Of a stretch of 64,000 bases of DNA, positions 42,486-52,735 are shown one piece after another (the stretch's first letter is position 1; every line of letters starts with the position of its first letter). Origin of the DNA: Arthrobacter sp. OVS8. Its GTDB lineage: Bacteria > Actinomycetota > Actinomycetes > Actinomycetales > Micrococcaceae. The translations under genes and the position numbers were made by a program. Location: positions 3,224,001 to 3,288,000 of the forward strand of contig CP116670.1 in the NCBI GenBank assembly GCA_028370155.1. The letters are read 5' to 3'. The notes below the pieces were generated by a model, which ran no database searches, was not told the DNA's origin, and was given only the letters and a program-made list of their open reading frames with translations.

Positions 42486-43363
42486 CTACTTCCGGCCGGA
42501 GAGCTGCAGGACCTGCTTGAAGAGTCCGGAGTGGTCGAGTCCGCCGTCGCCCTGGTTGACGGTGGCGGTCACGAGCTGCGCGACGACGGCGCCGAGGGGG
42601 ACGGCGACGTTGGCTTCGCGGGCGGCCGAGGTGACGATGCCCAGGTCCTTGTGGTGCAGGGCCAGGCGGAAACCGGGGTCGAAGTTACGGTCCAGCATCT
42701 TCTGGCCCTTCTGGTCCAGGACCTTGGAACCGGCCAGGCCGCCGCCCAGGACTTTCAAGGCCGCGTCCGTGTCCACGCCGTAGGCCTCAAGGAAGGCGAT
42801 AGCCTCCGCCAGGACCTCGATATTGACGGCAACGATCAGCTGATTGGCTGCCTTGACGGTCTGGCCGGAGCCTGCGGGGCCGACGTGGACGATGGTCTTG
42901 CCCACCGCGTTGAGGACATCCTGGGCGGCCTCGAAATCTGCCGCGTCGCCGCCCACCATGATGGACAGGGCGGCGTCGATGGCACCCTGTTCGCCGCCGG
43001 ACACCGGAGCGTCCAGGGCGCGGATCCCAGCGGCCTTGGCATCCTCGGCGAGGCGCTTGGCGACGTCCGGGCGGATGCTGCTGGCGTCGATCCACAGGGC
43101 CCCGGGTTTGGCGTTGGCGAAGACGCCGTCGGGCCCGCTGACGACGCCCTCGACATCGGGGAGTCCGGCACCATGGTGATGACGACGTCGGCGTCCTTGA
43201 CGGCGTCCGCGATGCTCGCAGCGCCCCGGCCGCCTTCGGAGACGAGCTTGTCGATCTTGTCCTGGCTGCGGTTGAAGCCGGTGACGGTGTGGCCGGCGTT
43301 GACCAGGTTGATGGCCATGGGCAGGCCCATGATTCCGAGTCCGATGACTGCAACGTTGCTCAT
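42486..43363 (-). CDS. garR: 2-hydroxy-3-oxopropionate reductase (tartronate semialdehyde reductase)
   Basis: Reduces tartronate semialdehyde to D-glycerate. Rossmann motif [20 protein letters not shown], substrate motif [12 protein letters not shown] and catalytic lysine in [14 protein letters not shown]; end [12 protein letters not shown]. One base missing near 43165. About 293 residues. Between hyi and gcl in the same direction. Confidence 0.92.
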
Positions 43364-43423
43364 GATGGTTCTCTTTTCTGAAGTCTTTTTAGCGCGGGTG
43401 TGCTGCGTGGCGGGTGGTGGCTA

Positions 43424-44222
43424 TCAACGGGCCACGCGCTGGCGGATGGCCCAGGCGAAGGCGGTCTCCGCCGGTTCCTTGTATTCGAGGCCGATGTAGC
43501 CCTCGTAGCCGAGTTGGCGGCTGCGGGCGATCCAATCGCCGAGGGAAGCTCACCGGTTCCGGGAGCCCCGCGGCCGGGGTTATCGGCGATCTGGATGTGG
43601 CCGAAGTCCTTGGCGTGCTTTTCAATGACGGCGGGGACGTCGTCGCCGTTGACCGACAGGTGGTAGAAGTCGGCGAGGAGCCTGATGTTCTCCGTGCCGG
43701 TTTCCGCCTTCACCCGGGAGATGACCCGGAGGGCGTCGTCGGCCGTGAGGAGCGGGTAGCGCGGGGCGCCGCTGACCGGCTCCAGCAGCACGGTGCCGCC
43801 GATGCCGGCCACTCCGGCGGCCGCGGCGGCGAGGTTCTGGACCGCCAGCTCGTCCTGGGCCTCCGGGCTGTGCTCGTCCTGCCGGTTGCCGTAGAGCGCG
43901 TTGAAGGACGTGCAGCCGAGCCGTCCGCCGATCCCGGCCACGACGTCGATGTTGTCCTTGAGCTCGGCGCAACGGCCTTTCCAGGACACCAGGCCCCGGT
44001 CCCCGGCCGGCATGTCGCCGGCGTTGAAGTTGAGTCCGGCGAGCTGGACGCCCGCGTCGGTGATGGCCCGCTCAAAGCGGGTCAGTTCGGCATCCCCGGG
44101 CACCGATGCGGCGAACGGCCACCAGAACTCGACGGCGTCAAAGCCGGCGGCCTTCGCCGCGGCGGGCCGCTCAAGGAGGGCAGTTCGGTCAAGAGGATGG
44201 AGCAGTTCACGGAGTACGTCAT
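43424..44222 (-). CDS. hyi: Hydroxypyruvate isomerase
   Basis: TIM-barrel isomerase interconverting hydroxypyruvate and tartronate semialdehyde. Start MTYSVNCSILLTELP, then AAKAAGFDAVEFWWPF, LNFNAGDMPAGDRGL, metal residues around LLEPVSGAPRYPL and RLLADFYHLSVNGDD, HIQIADNPGRGAPGTGEL, end LEYKEPAETAFAWAIRQRVA. Frame changes near 44175 and 43545, one lost base each. About 267 residues. First gene of the hyi-garR-gcl-glycerate kinase-allB operon. Confidence 0.92.
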
Positions 44223-44296
44223 GGCGGGTTCTTTCCGGTGAGGGCGGGAACTGGATCCCGGGCGTCATTGCCCATGTATCGCTTCCAGTTTTCATT

Positions 44297-44311
44297 TTCC
44301 GCTTTGTGGAA
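44297..44311. promoter_or_regulatory. TTCC-N7-GGAA inverted repeat before hyi
   Basis: TTCCGCTTTGTGGAA lies 75 bases upstream of hyi on an AT-rich stretch (44280-44340) that should hold the operon promoter. It contains TTGTGGAA, also found before the malic enzyme and uricase genes. Candidate IclR-family operator. Confidence 0.5.
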
Positions 44312-44324
44312 TCTTAATTCTGCT

Positions 44325-44591
44325 TTATGAAAAGTGTAGGGAAGGTGGGGCGGGTGAGTCAAGGGGTGTGCGACGAGAAGAGTCGAGGCGCGGGAGGCCA
44401 GGGCCCGGCAGTGCAGGGCGCGGGATGTCGCTACCGCTTTGTGGGGTCTTTCCGGGCCGCCAGGCCACCAGCGCCCCGACGCCCACGCCGATCAGCAGGC
44501 CGGTGAACGGTTTGTCGGCACTGACCACTCCGATGACGAGGCCAAGGGCCGCGCCAAGGAGCATTCCGATCCAGAGGGACTCGTACTTCAC
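44325..44591 (-). CDS. Small two-helix membrane protein
   Basis: 88 residues from a GTG start. Two hydrophobic segments (WIGMLLGAALGLVIGVVSA and FTGLLIGVGVGALVAW), then a Pro/Ser-rich tail that may be partly non-coding if a base is lost. Not recognised. It lies between allE and hyi; the 200 bases between it and allE hold nothing I can identify. Confidence 0.55.
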   Translation of the reverse strand: MKYESLWIGMLLGAALGLVIGVVSADKPFTGLLIGVGVGALVAWRPGKTPQSGSDIPRPALPGPGLPRLDSSRRTPLDSPAPPSLHFS

Positions 44592-44792
44592 AGCCTCAGG
44601 CTAGCAAGCATCGCCGGGCGCACAAGGGCACAGGGCGCACAAAGGGGCGCACTAGGCAGGTGCGGCGTGGGCAGGCAGCCGACGTGCGGCGGGGCGCCGT
44701 CGAACGCCCTACGGCGTCCGGCAGCGCCCCGGGCGCCGCTCCCGGGGCCGTGACGGGTGTCCGGCGGGGCGGGAGCAGCGCAGGGAACTTGT

Positions 44793-45606
44793 TTAGGTGA
44801 GGCGGATCTGCCGGTTGACGTCCTTGTAGAGCAGGTAGCGGAACGGGCCGGGTCCGCCGGCGTAGCAGGCCTGCGGGCAGAAGGCGCGGAGCCACATGAA
44901 GTCGCCGGCCTCGACCTCCACCCAGTCGTCGTTGAGGCGGTAGACGGCCTTGCCCTCGAGGACAAAAAGCCCGTGTTCCATCACATGGGTTTCGGCGAAC
45001 GGGATGGAGGCACCGGGCTGGAGCGTGACGATGTTGACGTGCATGTCGTGGGCCAGGTCGTCCGGGTCCACGAACCGGGTGGTGGCCCAGGCGCCGTCGG
45101 TGCCGGGCATGGCCCGCGGTTCGACGTCCTGGTCGCGGGTCACGAAGGATTTCGCCGTGAAGCCGTCCAGCGGCTCATAGGCCTTGCGGACCCACTGGAA
45201 ACTGGCGGTCTCCCCGGCGGAGTCGTTGGAGACCTTCCAGTCCGAGCCCGCCGCGAGGTAGGCGTAGCCACCGGCCTCCAGGTGGTGGATCTCGCCGTCG
45301 AGCGTCAGTGTCAGTTCGCCCTTGGTGAGGAAGATGACGCCTTCGACGCCGGCCTCCGCCTCGGGCTTGTCGCTGCCGCCGCCCGGCGCCACTTCCACGA
45401 TCAGCTGCGAGAAGGTGGTGGCGAACCCGGCGATGGGGCGGGCGATGATCCAGGCGCGGGTTTTGGTCCAGCCGGGGAGGTTGCTGGTGACGATGTCGCG
45501 CAGCACCCCTTGGGGATCACCGTGTAGGCCTCTTTGACGACGGCGCGGTCGGTGAGGAGCTGGGTCTGCGGCGGCAGGCCGCCTTCGGGGAAAAGTAGGT
45601 GCTCAT
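44793..45606 (-). CDS. allE: (S)-ureidoglycine aminohydrolase
   Basis: Bicupin Mn enzyme releasing ammonia from (S)-ureidoglycine to give (S)-ureidoglycolate. Start MSTYFSPK, then FATTFSQLIVEVAPGGGSDK, LTLTLDGEIHHLEAGGYAYL, and the second cupin metal site ASIPFAETHVMEHGLFVLEG; end YLLYKDVNRQIRLT. Frame changes near 45580 and 45510, one lost base each. About 270 residues. Last gene of the malic enzyme-aceB-DUF6986-allE operon. Confidence 0.92.
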
Positions 45607-45625
45607 GGGTGCTCTCCTAAGGGGA

Positions 45626-46940
45626 TCAGTGAGGGTCAGTGGTTGTGGGCGGCGGCGGCTGGGCCAGCCGGGGTGCGCCAGGGCGGTCAGCGGGGGCAGT
45701 CCGAGGCCGGTCAGTTCCAGGACTTCCTCCGCGCCGGCGGCCCGCACTGGATGCCGCGCAGCACGAAGGCCGCGAGGGCCCTGGCCGTGGCGGGTTCGTC
45801 CATCACGCCGCCGTCGGTGCGCTCGACATAGTTGCGGAGCCGTGCGGCGGCGGCGGGAAGACCCTGCCGGTAGAACGCGTAGGTGGCGGCGAAGCGGCTC
45901 GGCAGCTGGGCGGGGTGGAGGTCCCAGCCCTGGTAGTAGCCGCGCTCCAGCGAACGGCGGACCAGGCGGCCGTGAAGCCGCCAGGCGTCCTGCACCCCGT
46001 CGCCGACGGGGATGACGTTGGTGGACCCGTCGGAGAGCCGGATGCCGGTGCCGGCCACGGCCAGCTGCATCACTTCCTTGGCGTAGTCCGCCACCGGGTG
46101 CTCCATGGACTGGTATTCCGCGGAGATCTGCAGGGACGCCGAGTAGTCGTAGGTGCCGTAGTGCAGGGCGCTGATCCGGCCGGGAACGGCGTGCGGCAGC
46201 TGCGCCACGGGGAGGTGCCGTCCGGGCCCAGGATCAGCTGTGGCGTTTCCACCTGGACCTCAAAGCGCAGGCGTCCGGCGGGCAGCGAGTGGACTTCCTC
46301 CAGCCGGGACACGGCGTAGTCCATCGCCTGCACCTGGGCCACGGTGGTGACCTTGGGCAGGGTGAGGACCAGCCCCTCCGGGAGCTCGCCGGCGGCGGCC
46401 AGGCCGGAGACGAACAGGTCCAGGGTGCGCAGCCCGCGGGCCCGGGTGGGCGCCTCGAAGCACTTGAACCGGATCCCGATGAACGGAGGGCACTGCCGTC
46501 CGCCACGGCGGCGGCCACGGCGGCCGCGGCAGTGACGGCGTCGGCGTCCTCGGCGGCGTCACCCCGGTCACCGTAGCCGTCCTCGAAGTCCAGCCGGAGG
46601 TCCTCGATCGGCTCGCTGCCGAGTTTCGCGGCCACGCGGGGGCGACGGCGGCGGCCAGCGCGGGATCCTGGCCGAGCAGGGTGCAGAGCTGTTCCAGCCC
46701 GCCGTGGGCGTCGGCGGCGGCCAGCGCCTGGGCGCCCCAGTCGGAGGCGAAGCCCGGGGTGAAACGGTCCGCCGGGACATAGACGGTGTGCACCGGCTGG
46801 CGGGTGCCGTCGTCGCCCGGATAGTTCAGTTCCAGGAGCCGGTCCGTCGCCGCGAGCTGGGCATCGATCCTGCCGAGGTCGGCCGCGGAGAGCGCCCCGG
46901 AGGGCGTCCCGGAGGGAGATACAGAGGGCGGTACAGCCAT
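45626..46940 (-). CDS. DUF6986 family protein (aldolase/citrate-lyase-like fold)
   Basis: About 440 residues; it resembles the DUF6986 group related to HpcH/HpaI aldolases. Landmarks: RLLELNYPGDDGTRQPVHTV, EDLRLDFEDGYGDRGDAAED (acidic metal-site-like motif), RFEVQVETPQLILGPDGT, ISALHYGTYDYSASLQISAE and GYYQGWDLHPAQLPSRFAAT. Five frame changes (near 46640, 46480, 46215, 45740 and 45660), each one lost base, the most of any gene here. Three bases after aceB and 19 before allE, so its task is very likely in glyoxylate or ureidoglycolate metabolism. Reaction not established. Confidence 0.8.
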
Positions 46941-46943
46941 GGC

Positions 46944-48542
46944 TCAGCCCACCAATTCGTAGGCCGGGGTGGTGAGGAAGTCCGTGTAGTCCTCGGAGAG
47001 GCAGATATCGCCGATGAGCTTGCTGGCGGGCAGGTAGTGCTTCGCGAACGCGTCCTCGCCCACCTCGCCGCGGAGCTTCTCCGTTTCTTCGGCCAGGATC
47101 CCGGTCACCAGCTCGCGGGTCACGGTCCGGCCGGTGTCGGCGAGGACCACCTGGTTGCGGATCTGCTGCCAGACCTGCGAGCGGGAGATCTCCGCCGTCG
47201 CGGCGTCCTCCATCAGGTTGTGGATTGCGACGGCGCCGTTGCCCGAGATCCACACCGCGGTGTAGGCGATGGCGACGTACAGGTTCAGGCGCAGGCCGGC
47301 CTCGGTGACCGTGCCGTCGGCGGAGGCGACGTCCAGGAGCTGGTCCGCGGTGACGGAGACTTCCGGGCGCTGCTTGTCCAGCTGGTTCGGCCGGTCGCCC
47401 AGGACCGCGTCGAAGACGTCCCGGCAGACCGGCACCAGGTCCGGGTGGGCCACCCAGGAACCGTCAAAGCCGTCGTTTGCCTCGCGGGTCTTGTCCGCGC
47501 GCACCTTCTCGAAGGCCTGGGCCGTCACCTCGGGTTCGCGGCGGTTGGGGATGACGGCAGCCATGCCGCCCATGGCGAAGGCGCCGCGGCGGTGGCAGGT
47601 CTTGACCAGCAGCTCGGTGTAGGCGCGCATAAACGGCGCGGTCATGGCCACGGTGGCGCGGTCCGGGAGCACGAACCGCGGGCCGGCGTCGCGGAAGTAC
47701 TTGATGATGCTGAACAGGTAGTCCCAGCGCCCGGCGTTCAGTCCGGAGGCGTGGTCGCGGAGTTCGTAGAGGATCTCGTCCATTTCGAACGCCGCGGGGA
47801 TGGTCTCGATCAGGACCGTGGCGCGGATGGTGCCCTGCGGGATGCCGAGGTAGTCCTGGGCGAAGACGAAGATCTCGTTCCAGAGGCGGGCCTCGAGGTG
47901 GCTCTCCATCTTGGGCAGGTAGTAGTACGGGCCCTGCCCGTTCTCCAGCAGCCGCCTGGCGGTGTGGAAGAAGTGCAGGCCGAAGTCCACCAGGGCGCCA
48001 ACTGTGTGTTCGCCGCCGATCAGCAGATGGCGCTCGCTCATGTGCCAGCCGCGCGGGCGGGCCACGACGACGGCCAGCGGGGCGTCGGTGCGGAGGGTGT
48101 ATTCCTTGCCTTCAGGGGAGGTGTAGGCCAGGGTGCCCGCCGCGGCGTCGCGGAGGTTCAGGATGGATTCGATCACGTTGGACCAGGTGGGGGTGCTGGC
48201 GTCCTCGAGGTCGGCGAGCCAGACCTTTGCCCCGGAGTTGAGGGCGTTGATCGCCATCTTCGCCGGTGCGGCCGGTCCGGTCATTTCCACCCGGCGGTCC
48301 TGGAGGGCAGCGGGGGCCGGGGCGACGGCCCAGTCTCCCTCGCGGATGTCCCGTGTTTCCGGCAGGAAGTCGAGCCGGCCGGTGCGGGCCACCTCCTCCC
48401 GCTTGACCGCACGGGCCTTGAGGAGCTCCCCGCGGGTGGCGGCGAACCGCTGGTGCAGTTCCTCGATGAAGGCCAGCGCCTCCGGGGTGAGGATCTCCTC
48501 CGCGCGGTCTACGGGGCGGTGGGCTGAAATTGTGAGAGCCAT
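46944..48542 (-). CDS. aceB: Malate synthase A
   Basis: 532 residues, intact: condenses glyoxylate and acetyl-CoA to malate. Catalytic Arg in VVVARPRGWHMSERHLLIGG, Mg ligands around RATVLIETIPAAFEMDEILY, and C-terminal Asp region NLMEDAATAEISR. No isocitrate lyase lies near, so here it serves glyoxylate from purines. Confidence 0.95.
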   Translation of the reverse strand: MALTISAHRPVDRAEEILTPEALAFIEELHQRFAATRGELLKARAVKREEVARTGRLDFLPETRDIREGDWAVAPAPAALQDRRVEMTGPAAPAKMAINALNSGAKVWLADLEDASTPTWSNVIESILNLRDAAAGTLAYTSPEGKEYTLRTDAPLAVVVARPRGWHMSERHLLIGGEHTVGALVDFGLHFFHTARRLLENGQGPYYYLPKMESHLEARLWNEIFVFAQDYLGIPQGTIRATVLIETIPAAFEMDEILYELRDHASGLNAGRWDYLFSIIKYFRDAGPRFVLPDRATVAMTAPFMRAYTELLVKTCHRRGAFAMGGMAAVIPNRREPEVTAQAFEKVRADKTREANDGFDGSWVAHPDLVPVCRDVFDAVLGDRPNQLDKQRPEVSVTADQLLDVASADGTVTEAGLRLNLYVAIAYTAVWISGNGAVAIHNLMEDAATAEISRSQVWQQIRNQVVLADTGRTVTRELVTGILAEETEKLRGEVGEDAFAKHYLPASKLIGDICLSEDYTDFLTTPAYELVG

Positions 48543-48601
48543 TGTGGTCCTTCCTGTTCGGTGAGTCAGGCGGTGAATCAGGCGCTTGGTCAGGCGGCGG
48601 A

Positions 48602-50012
48602 TCAGGCGTGGGAGAGGGCTGCGGCCGGGGCCGCCGCGTGGGCGGCGGCGGCAACGGCCGCGGCGACATCGGAGGCCACGTGGGGGTCGAAGACGCTGGG
48701 AATGATGTAGCTGGCATTGAGCTCGTCGTCAGCCACCCGGTTCGCGATCGCCTCGGCGGCGGCCACGAGCATCTGGGGGTGATGTCCGACGCCCCGGCGT
48801 CCAGCAGGCCGCGGAAGAACCCGGGGAACGCCAGGACGTTGTTGATCTGGTTGGGGAAGTCGCTGCGGCCGGTTGCCACCACGGCGGCGTGCCGTGACGC
48901 GACCACAGGGTCGATCTCCGGCGTGGGGTTGGCCATGGCGAACACAATAGCGTCCTTGGCCATGGAAGCCACCTGCTCTTCGCCGATCACGTGCGGTGCG
49001 CTGACGCCGATGAAGACGTCGGCTCCCCTGAGGGCCTCGTGCAGCGTGCCGGAGAAGCCCTGTTCGTTGGTGTTCTCGGCGATCCAGGTGCGGTGCTCGT
49101 CGTCGTACTGTTCGCCGAAGTGGATCGCTCCCGAACGGCCGGCGGCGATGATGTTGCGCGCGCCCTGCGCTTTGAGCAGCTGGATGATGGCGGAGCCGGC
49201 CGCGCCGACACCCGACACCACAATCCGGACGTCGGGGAGCTTCTTGTCCACCACGCGCAGGGCGTTGGCAAGGGCCGCCAGCGTGACGATGGCGGTGCCG
49301 TGCTGGTCGTCGTGGAAGACCGGGATGTCGAGTTCCTCGCGGAGCCGGTTTTCGATCTCGAAGCAGCGCGGCGCGGCGATGTCCTCGAGGTTGACGCCAC
49401 CGTAGACCGGGGCGAGGGCCTTGACGATGCTGATGATCTCCTCGGTGTCCTGGGTGTCCAGGCAGACCGGCCAGGCGTCGACGTTGGCGAACTGCTTGAA
49501 CAGTGCCGCCTTGCCCTCCATCACGGGCAGCGCCGCGGCCGGGCCGATGTTGCCGAGGCCCAGGACGGCGGAGCCGTCGGTCACGACGGCGATCGTGTTG
49601 CGTTTGATGGTCAGGTTCCGGGCGGCCTCGGGGTTTTCCGCGATGGCCAGGCAGACGCGCGCCACCCCGGGGTGTAGGCGCGGGAGAGGTCGTCGCGGTT
49701 CCGCAGCGCGACCTTCGGGACAACCTCCAGCTTGCCGCCGAGGTGCATCAGGAAGGTGCGGTCGGAGACGTTGCGGACGGTGACGCCGTCGAGCGCGTTG
49801 AGCGCGCCCTTGACGCGGGCCGCGTGGTCGTCATCGGTGGTGTTGCAGGTGACGTCGACCACCAGGGTCTCGTGGTGGGATTCGGTGACGTCCAGGGCGG
49901 TGATCGCGGCGCCGGCGGCTCCGACGGCGGCGGCCAGCTCGGACGTGGCGGTGAAGCTGGACGGTGCCTCCACTCGCAGGGTGATCGAATTTCCGGGGCT
50001 CGGATTCGCCAT
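48602..50012 (-). CDS. NAD(P)-dependent malic enzyme with N-terminal ACT-like domain
   Basis: Oxidatively decarboxylates malate to pyruvate. Residues 1-85 are an ACT-like domain (ITLRVEAPSSFTATSELAAA), which suggests regulation by a small molecule. Then YTPG, KRNTIAVVTDGSAVLGLGNI, metal site FHDDQHGTAIV, cofactor motif VVSGVGAAGSAII and GRSDFPNQINNVLAFPG. Frame changes near 49670 and 48780, one lost base each. About 470 residues. First gene of the aceB-DUF6986-allE operon; takes malate on to pyruvate. Confidence 0.92.
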
Positions 50013-50230
50013 TGAATTTCCTCCTAGTCGGCCCGCGGACGGGCTCTCGCTGCAATCATTTATTTCGTATTATGGATATTATTATCTACTTTGTGGAAAT
50101 ACAAGCCCCGAATGTGACACGGACGGGGCGTCGACGGCGGGCGGACGGTGCTGTATCTTAGGTCTACTAAGCACTTTTTTCACGATGCGGATAAAAGTTG
50201 TCGCAAGCGAACTCTCAGGAGACCCAAGCC

Positions 50231-50984
50231 ATGGCGGAAAAAGCCCCCGGAGGCGTGCAGTCCGTTGAACGCGTTTTCGAACTTCTGGAACTGATCACTG
50301 ATGCCGGCGGCGACGTCACCCTCAGTGAACTTTCTTCCTCCACCGACCTGCCGCTGCCCACCATCCACCGGCTGCTCCGCACGCTGGTCACCCTGGGCTA
50401 CATCCGGCAGCTGCCGAACCGCCGCTATGCGCTGGGCCCGCGCCTGATCCGTCTGGGTGAGGCCGCGAACAAGCAGCTGGGGGCGCTGGCCCGGCCGGAG
50501 CTCCAGTCGCTGGTGGAGCGGCTCGGGAAACCGCCAACATGGCGGTGCTGGACTCGGACATGGTGATGTACGTGGCCCAGGTCCCGTCCCTGCACTCCAT
50601 GCGGATGATCACCGAGGTGGGCCGCCGCGGCTTTATGCACGCCACCGGCATGGGCAAGGCGATCCTGGCCCAGCTGGACGACGAGACGGTGCGCGGCATC
50701 GTCACCCGCAAGGGCATGCCCACCCCACGCCGAAGAGCATCGGCGACGTCGAGTCGCTGTTTGCGGACCTGAAGCTGATCCGGGACCGCGGCTACTCCAT
50801 CGACGAGGAGGAGCAGGAGCTCGGCGTCCGCTGCTTCGCGATCGCCATTCCCAATGCGCCCACCCCGGCGGCGATTTCCGTTTCCGGCCCCGTGTCCCGG
50901 GTGGACGAGGCGTTCGCCGCACGGGCCGTGCCGATGCTGCGCGAGGCCGCCCTGGCGATTTCGCAGGACCTGAACAAGGCCTGA
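50231..50984 (+). CDS. IclR family transcriptional regulator
   Basis: About 252 residues. N-terminal winged helix (VTLSELSSSTDLPLPTIHRL), C-terminal effector domain (ETANMAVLDSDMVMYVAQVP, GRRGFMHATGMGKAILAQLD, EEQELGVRCFAIAIP). Frame changes near 50530 and 50725, one lost base each. AGGAG stands about nine bases before the ATG. Divergent from the malic enzyme operon and central to the purine region: a probable AllR-like regulator of allantoin/glyoxylate genes. Confidence 0.9.
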
Positions 50985-51016
50985 CCCCCAGCTTTCAAAC
51001 TGCGGCCCGCGCGGCC

Positions 51017-51052
51017 GCGCAGCCCCTTCCTGTCGGGAAAGGGCCGCTGCGC
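51017..51052. terminator. Hairpin between IclR and permease genes
   Basis: GCGCAGC pairs with GCTGCGC and CCCTT with AAGGG around a small loop. It lies between two converging genes; no T-run, so assigned on stem and position. Confidence 0.55.
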
Positions 51053-51076
51053 TCGTCACGGTGGTGCCGCCGGCTG

Positions 51077-52582
51077 TCAGTGCTCGGATTTCGACGCCGA
51101 CTCCACGGGGACTTCCTTGCCGTCGCAGTCGATCAGCTTGCCGCCCTCGAAGCGGTCGCCGTCGGCCAGGCATTTGAGGTCCTGTTCCTTCACGATTCGT
51201 TCGGTCCCCGCCACGAAAACGGACTGGTTCTCCGAGTTGCCCGCCCTGAGGTGGTTGAAGAGCAGGTTCAGCAGGATGGCCATCACGGCTGCCGAGCTGA
51301 TGCCGGAGTGGAAGATGGTGGCGAACCAGGACGGGAACTGGTCGTAGAAGGTCGGGGCGGCGATCGGGATCATCCCGAAGCCGATCGACGCGGCCACGAT
51401 GACCAGGTTCATGTTGTTCTTGTACTCCACCTTCGCCAGCGTCCGGATACCGCTGGCGGCCACCGTGCCGAAGAGTACGACGCCGGCACCGCCCAGTACC
51501 GGTGTGGGCACCGCGGCCACCACCCGGCCCAGGACCGGAAGGAGGCCCAGGATCACCAGGATGGCGCCGCCGGCGCTTACCACGAAGCGGCTCTTGACAC
51601 CGGTGATGGCGACGAGTCCCACGTTCTGGGCGAAAGCGCTCTGGGTGAAGGAGTTGAACAGCGGCGAGATGGCGCTGGAGAGCATGTCCGCCCGCAGGCC
51701 GTCGCCGATGCGCTTGGAGTCCACCTTGGTGCCCACGATTTCACCCACGGCAATGATGTCCGCGGAGGTCTCCGTCAGGGTCACCAGGATCACGATCAGC
51801 ATTGAGATGATGGCCGCCACGTGGAACGTGGGCGGCCCGAAGGCGAACGGGGTGGGGAATGCCACGATGGGGCCCTGCGCCACCTTGGAGAAGTCCGTCA
51901 TGCCGGCAATAAAGGCGATGACCGTGCCCAGCACCATGGCCAGGAGGATGGACAGCCGCGAGATGGTGGCGCTTCCCACCTTGCTCAGCAGCAGCACGAT
52001 GGCCATGGTGACCGCCGCCAGCCCGATGTTGGCCACGGAACCGTAGTTGGGCGCGGCCTTGTTGCCGCCCATGGCCCAGTTCGCGGCCACCGGCATCAGG
52101 GTCAGCCCGATGACGGTAATGACCGTTCCCGTGACCACCGGCGGGAAGAAGCGGATGATCTTGGAGAACAGCGGTGTGATGAGCAGGCCGATCAGCGACG
52201 CGGCAATCACCGAACCGAACACGGACTGGATCCCGCCGCCCTCATCCACAATCGCCACCATGGTGGAGACGCCCGCGAACGAGACGCCCTGGACCAGCGG
52301 AAGGCGGGAGCCGAAGAACGGGATGCCGATGGTCTGGAGAATGGTGGCGAGGCCGCCCACAAAGAGGCAGGCGGCGATCAGGAGGCCGATTTCCTCGGAG
52401 GGCATTCCGGCCGCCGCGCCAATGATCAGCGGGGGTGCGATGATGCCGCCGTACATCGTCAGGACGTGCTGGAGGCCGTAGGCGAAGGTGCTGCCGATCG
52501 GAAGGCGTTCGTCTTCGGGCCGGTCGGACTGTGTGCGGCCGGAGCGGGACTTGACCGCTGACGGCTTCTTTTTCATGTTCAT
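51077..52582 (-). CDS. NCS2 nucleobase:cation symporter (urate/xanthine type)
   Basis: 501 residues, intact, 14 expected helices. Family motif QNVGLVAITGVKSRFVVSAG, ETSADIIAVGEIVGTKVD and the start GLQHVLTMYGGIIAPPLIIG match xanthine/uric acid permeases. 153 bases after uricase and probably co-transcribed, so urate or xanthine is the likely cargo. ATG at 52582 or 52576. Confidence 0.92.
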   Translation of the reverse strand: MNMKKKPSAVKSRSGRTQSDRPEDERLPIGSTFAYGLQHVLTMYGGIIAPPLIIGAAAGMPSEEIGLLIAACLFVGGLATILQTIGIPFFGSRLPLVQGVSFAGVSTMVAIVDEGGGIQSVFGSVIAASLIGLLITPLFSKIIRFFPPVVTGTVITVIGLTLMPVAANWAMGGNKAAPNYGSVANIGLAAVTMAIVLLLSKVGSATISRLSILLAMVLGTVIAFIAGMTDFSKVAQGPIVAFPTPFAFGPPTFHVAAIISMLIVILVTLTETSADIIAVGEIVGTKVDSKRIGDGLRADMLSSAISPLFNSFTQSAFAQNVGLVAITGVKSRFVVSAGGAILVILGLLPVLGRVVAAVPTPVLGGAGVVLFGTVAASGIRTLAKVEYKNNMNLVIVAASIGFGMIPIAAPTFYDQFPSWFATIFHSGISSAAVMAILLNLLFNHLRAGNSENQSVFVAGTERIVKEQDLKCLADGDRFEGGKLIDCDGKEVPVESASKSEH

Positions 52583-52735
52583 GGCAGACTTTCTTGGTTC
52601 ATGGCAGACGTCCTTGTCTGGCTAACAGTGTCTGGCTAACAGATGTGGCTTGTTGGGGTACTGGCGGCCTGTTCCGGGTTCGGCACTGGGGCTGGCCCTG
52701 GAACAGGCCGCGGCGTTGTGAAGGGGCGGGGGTTC

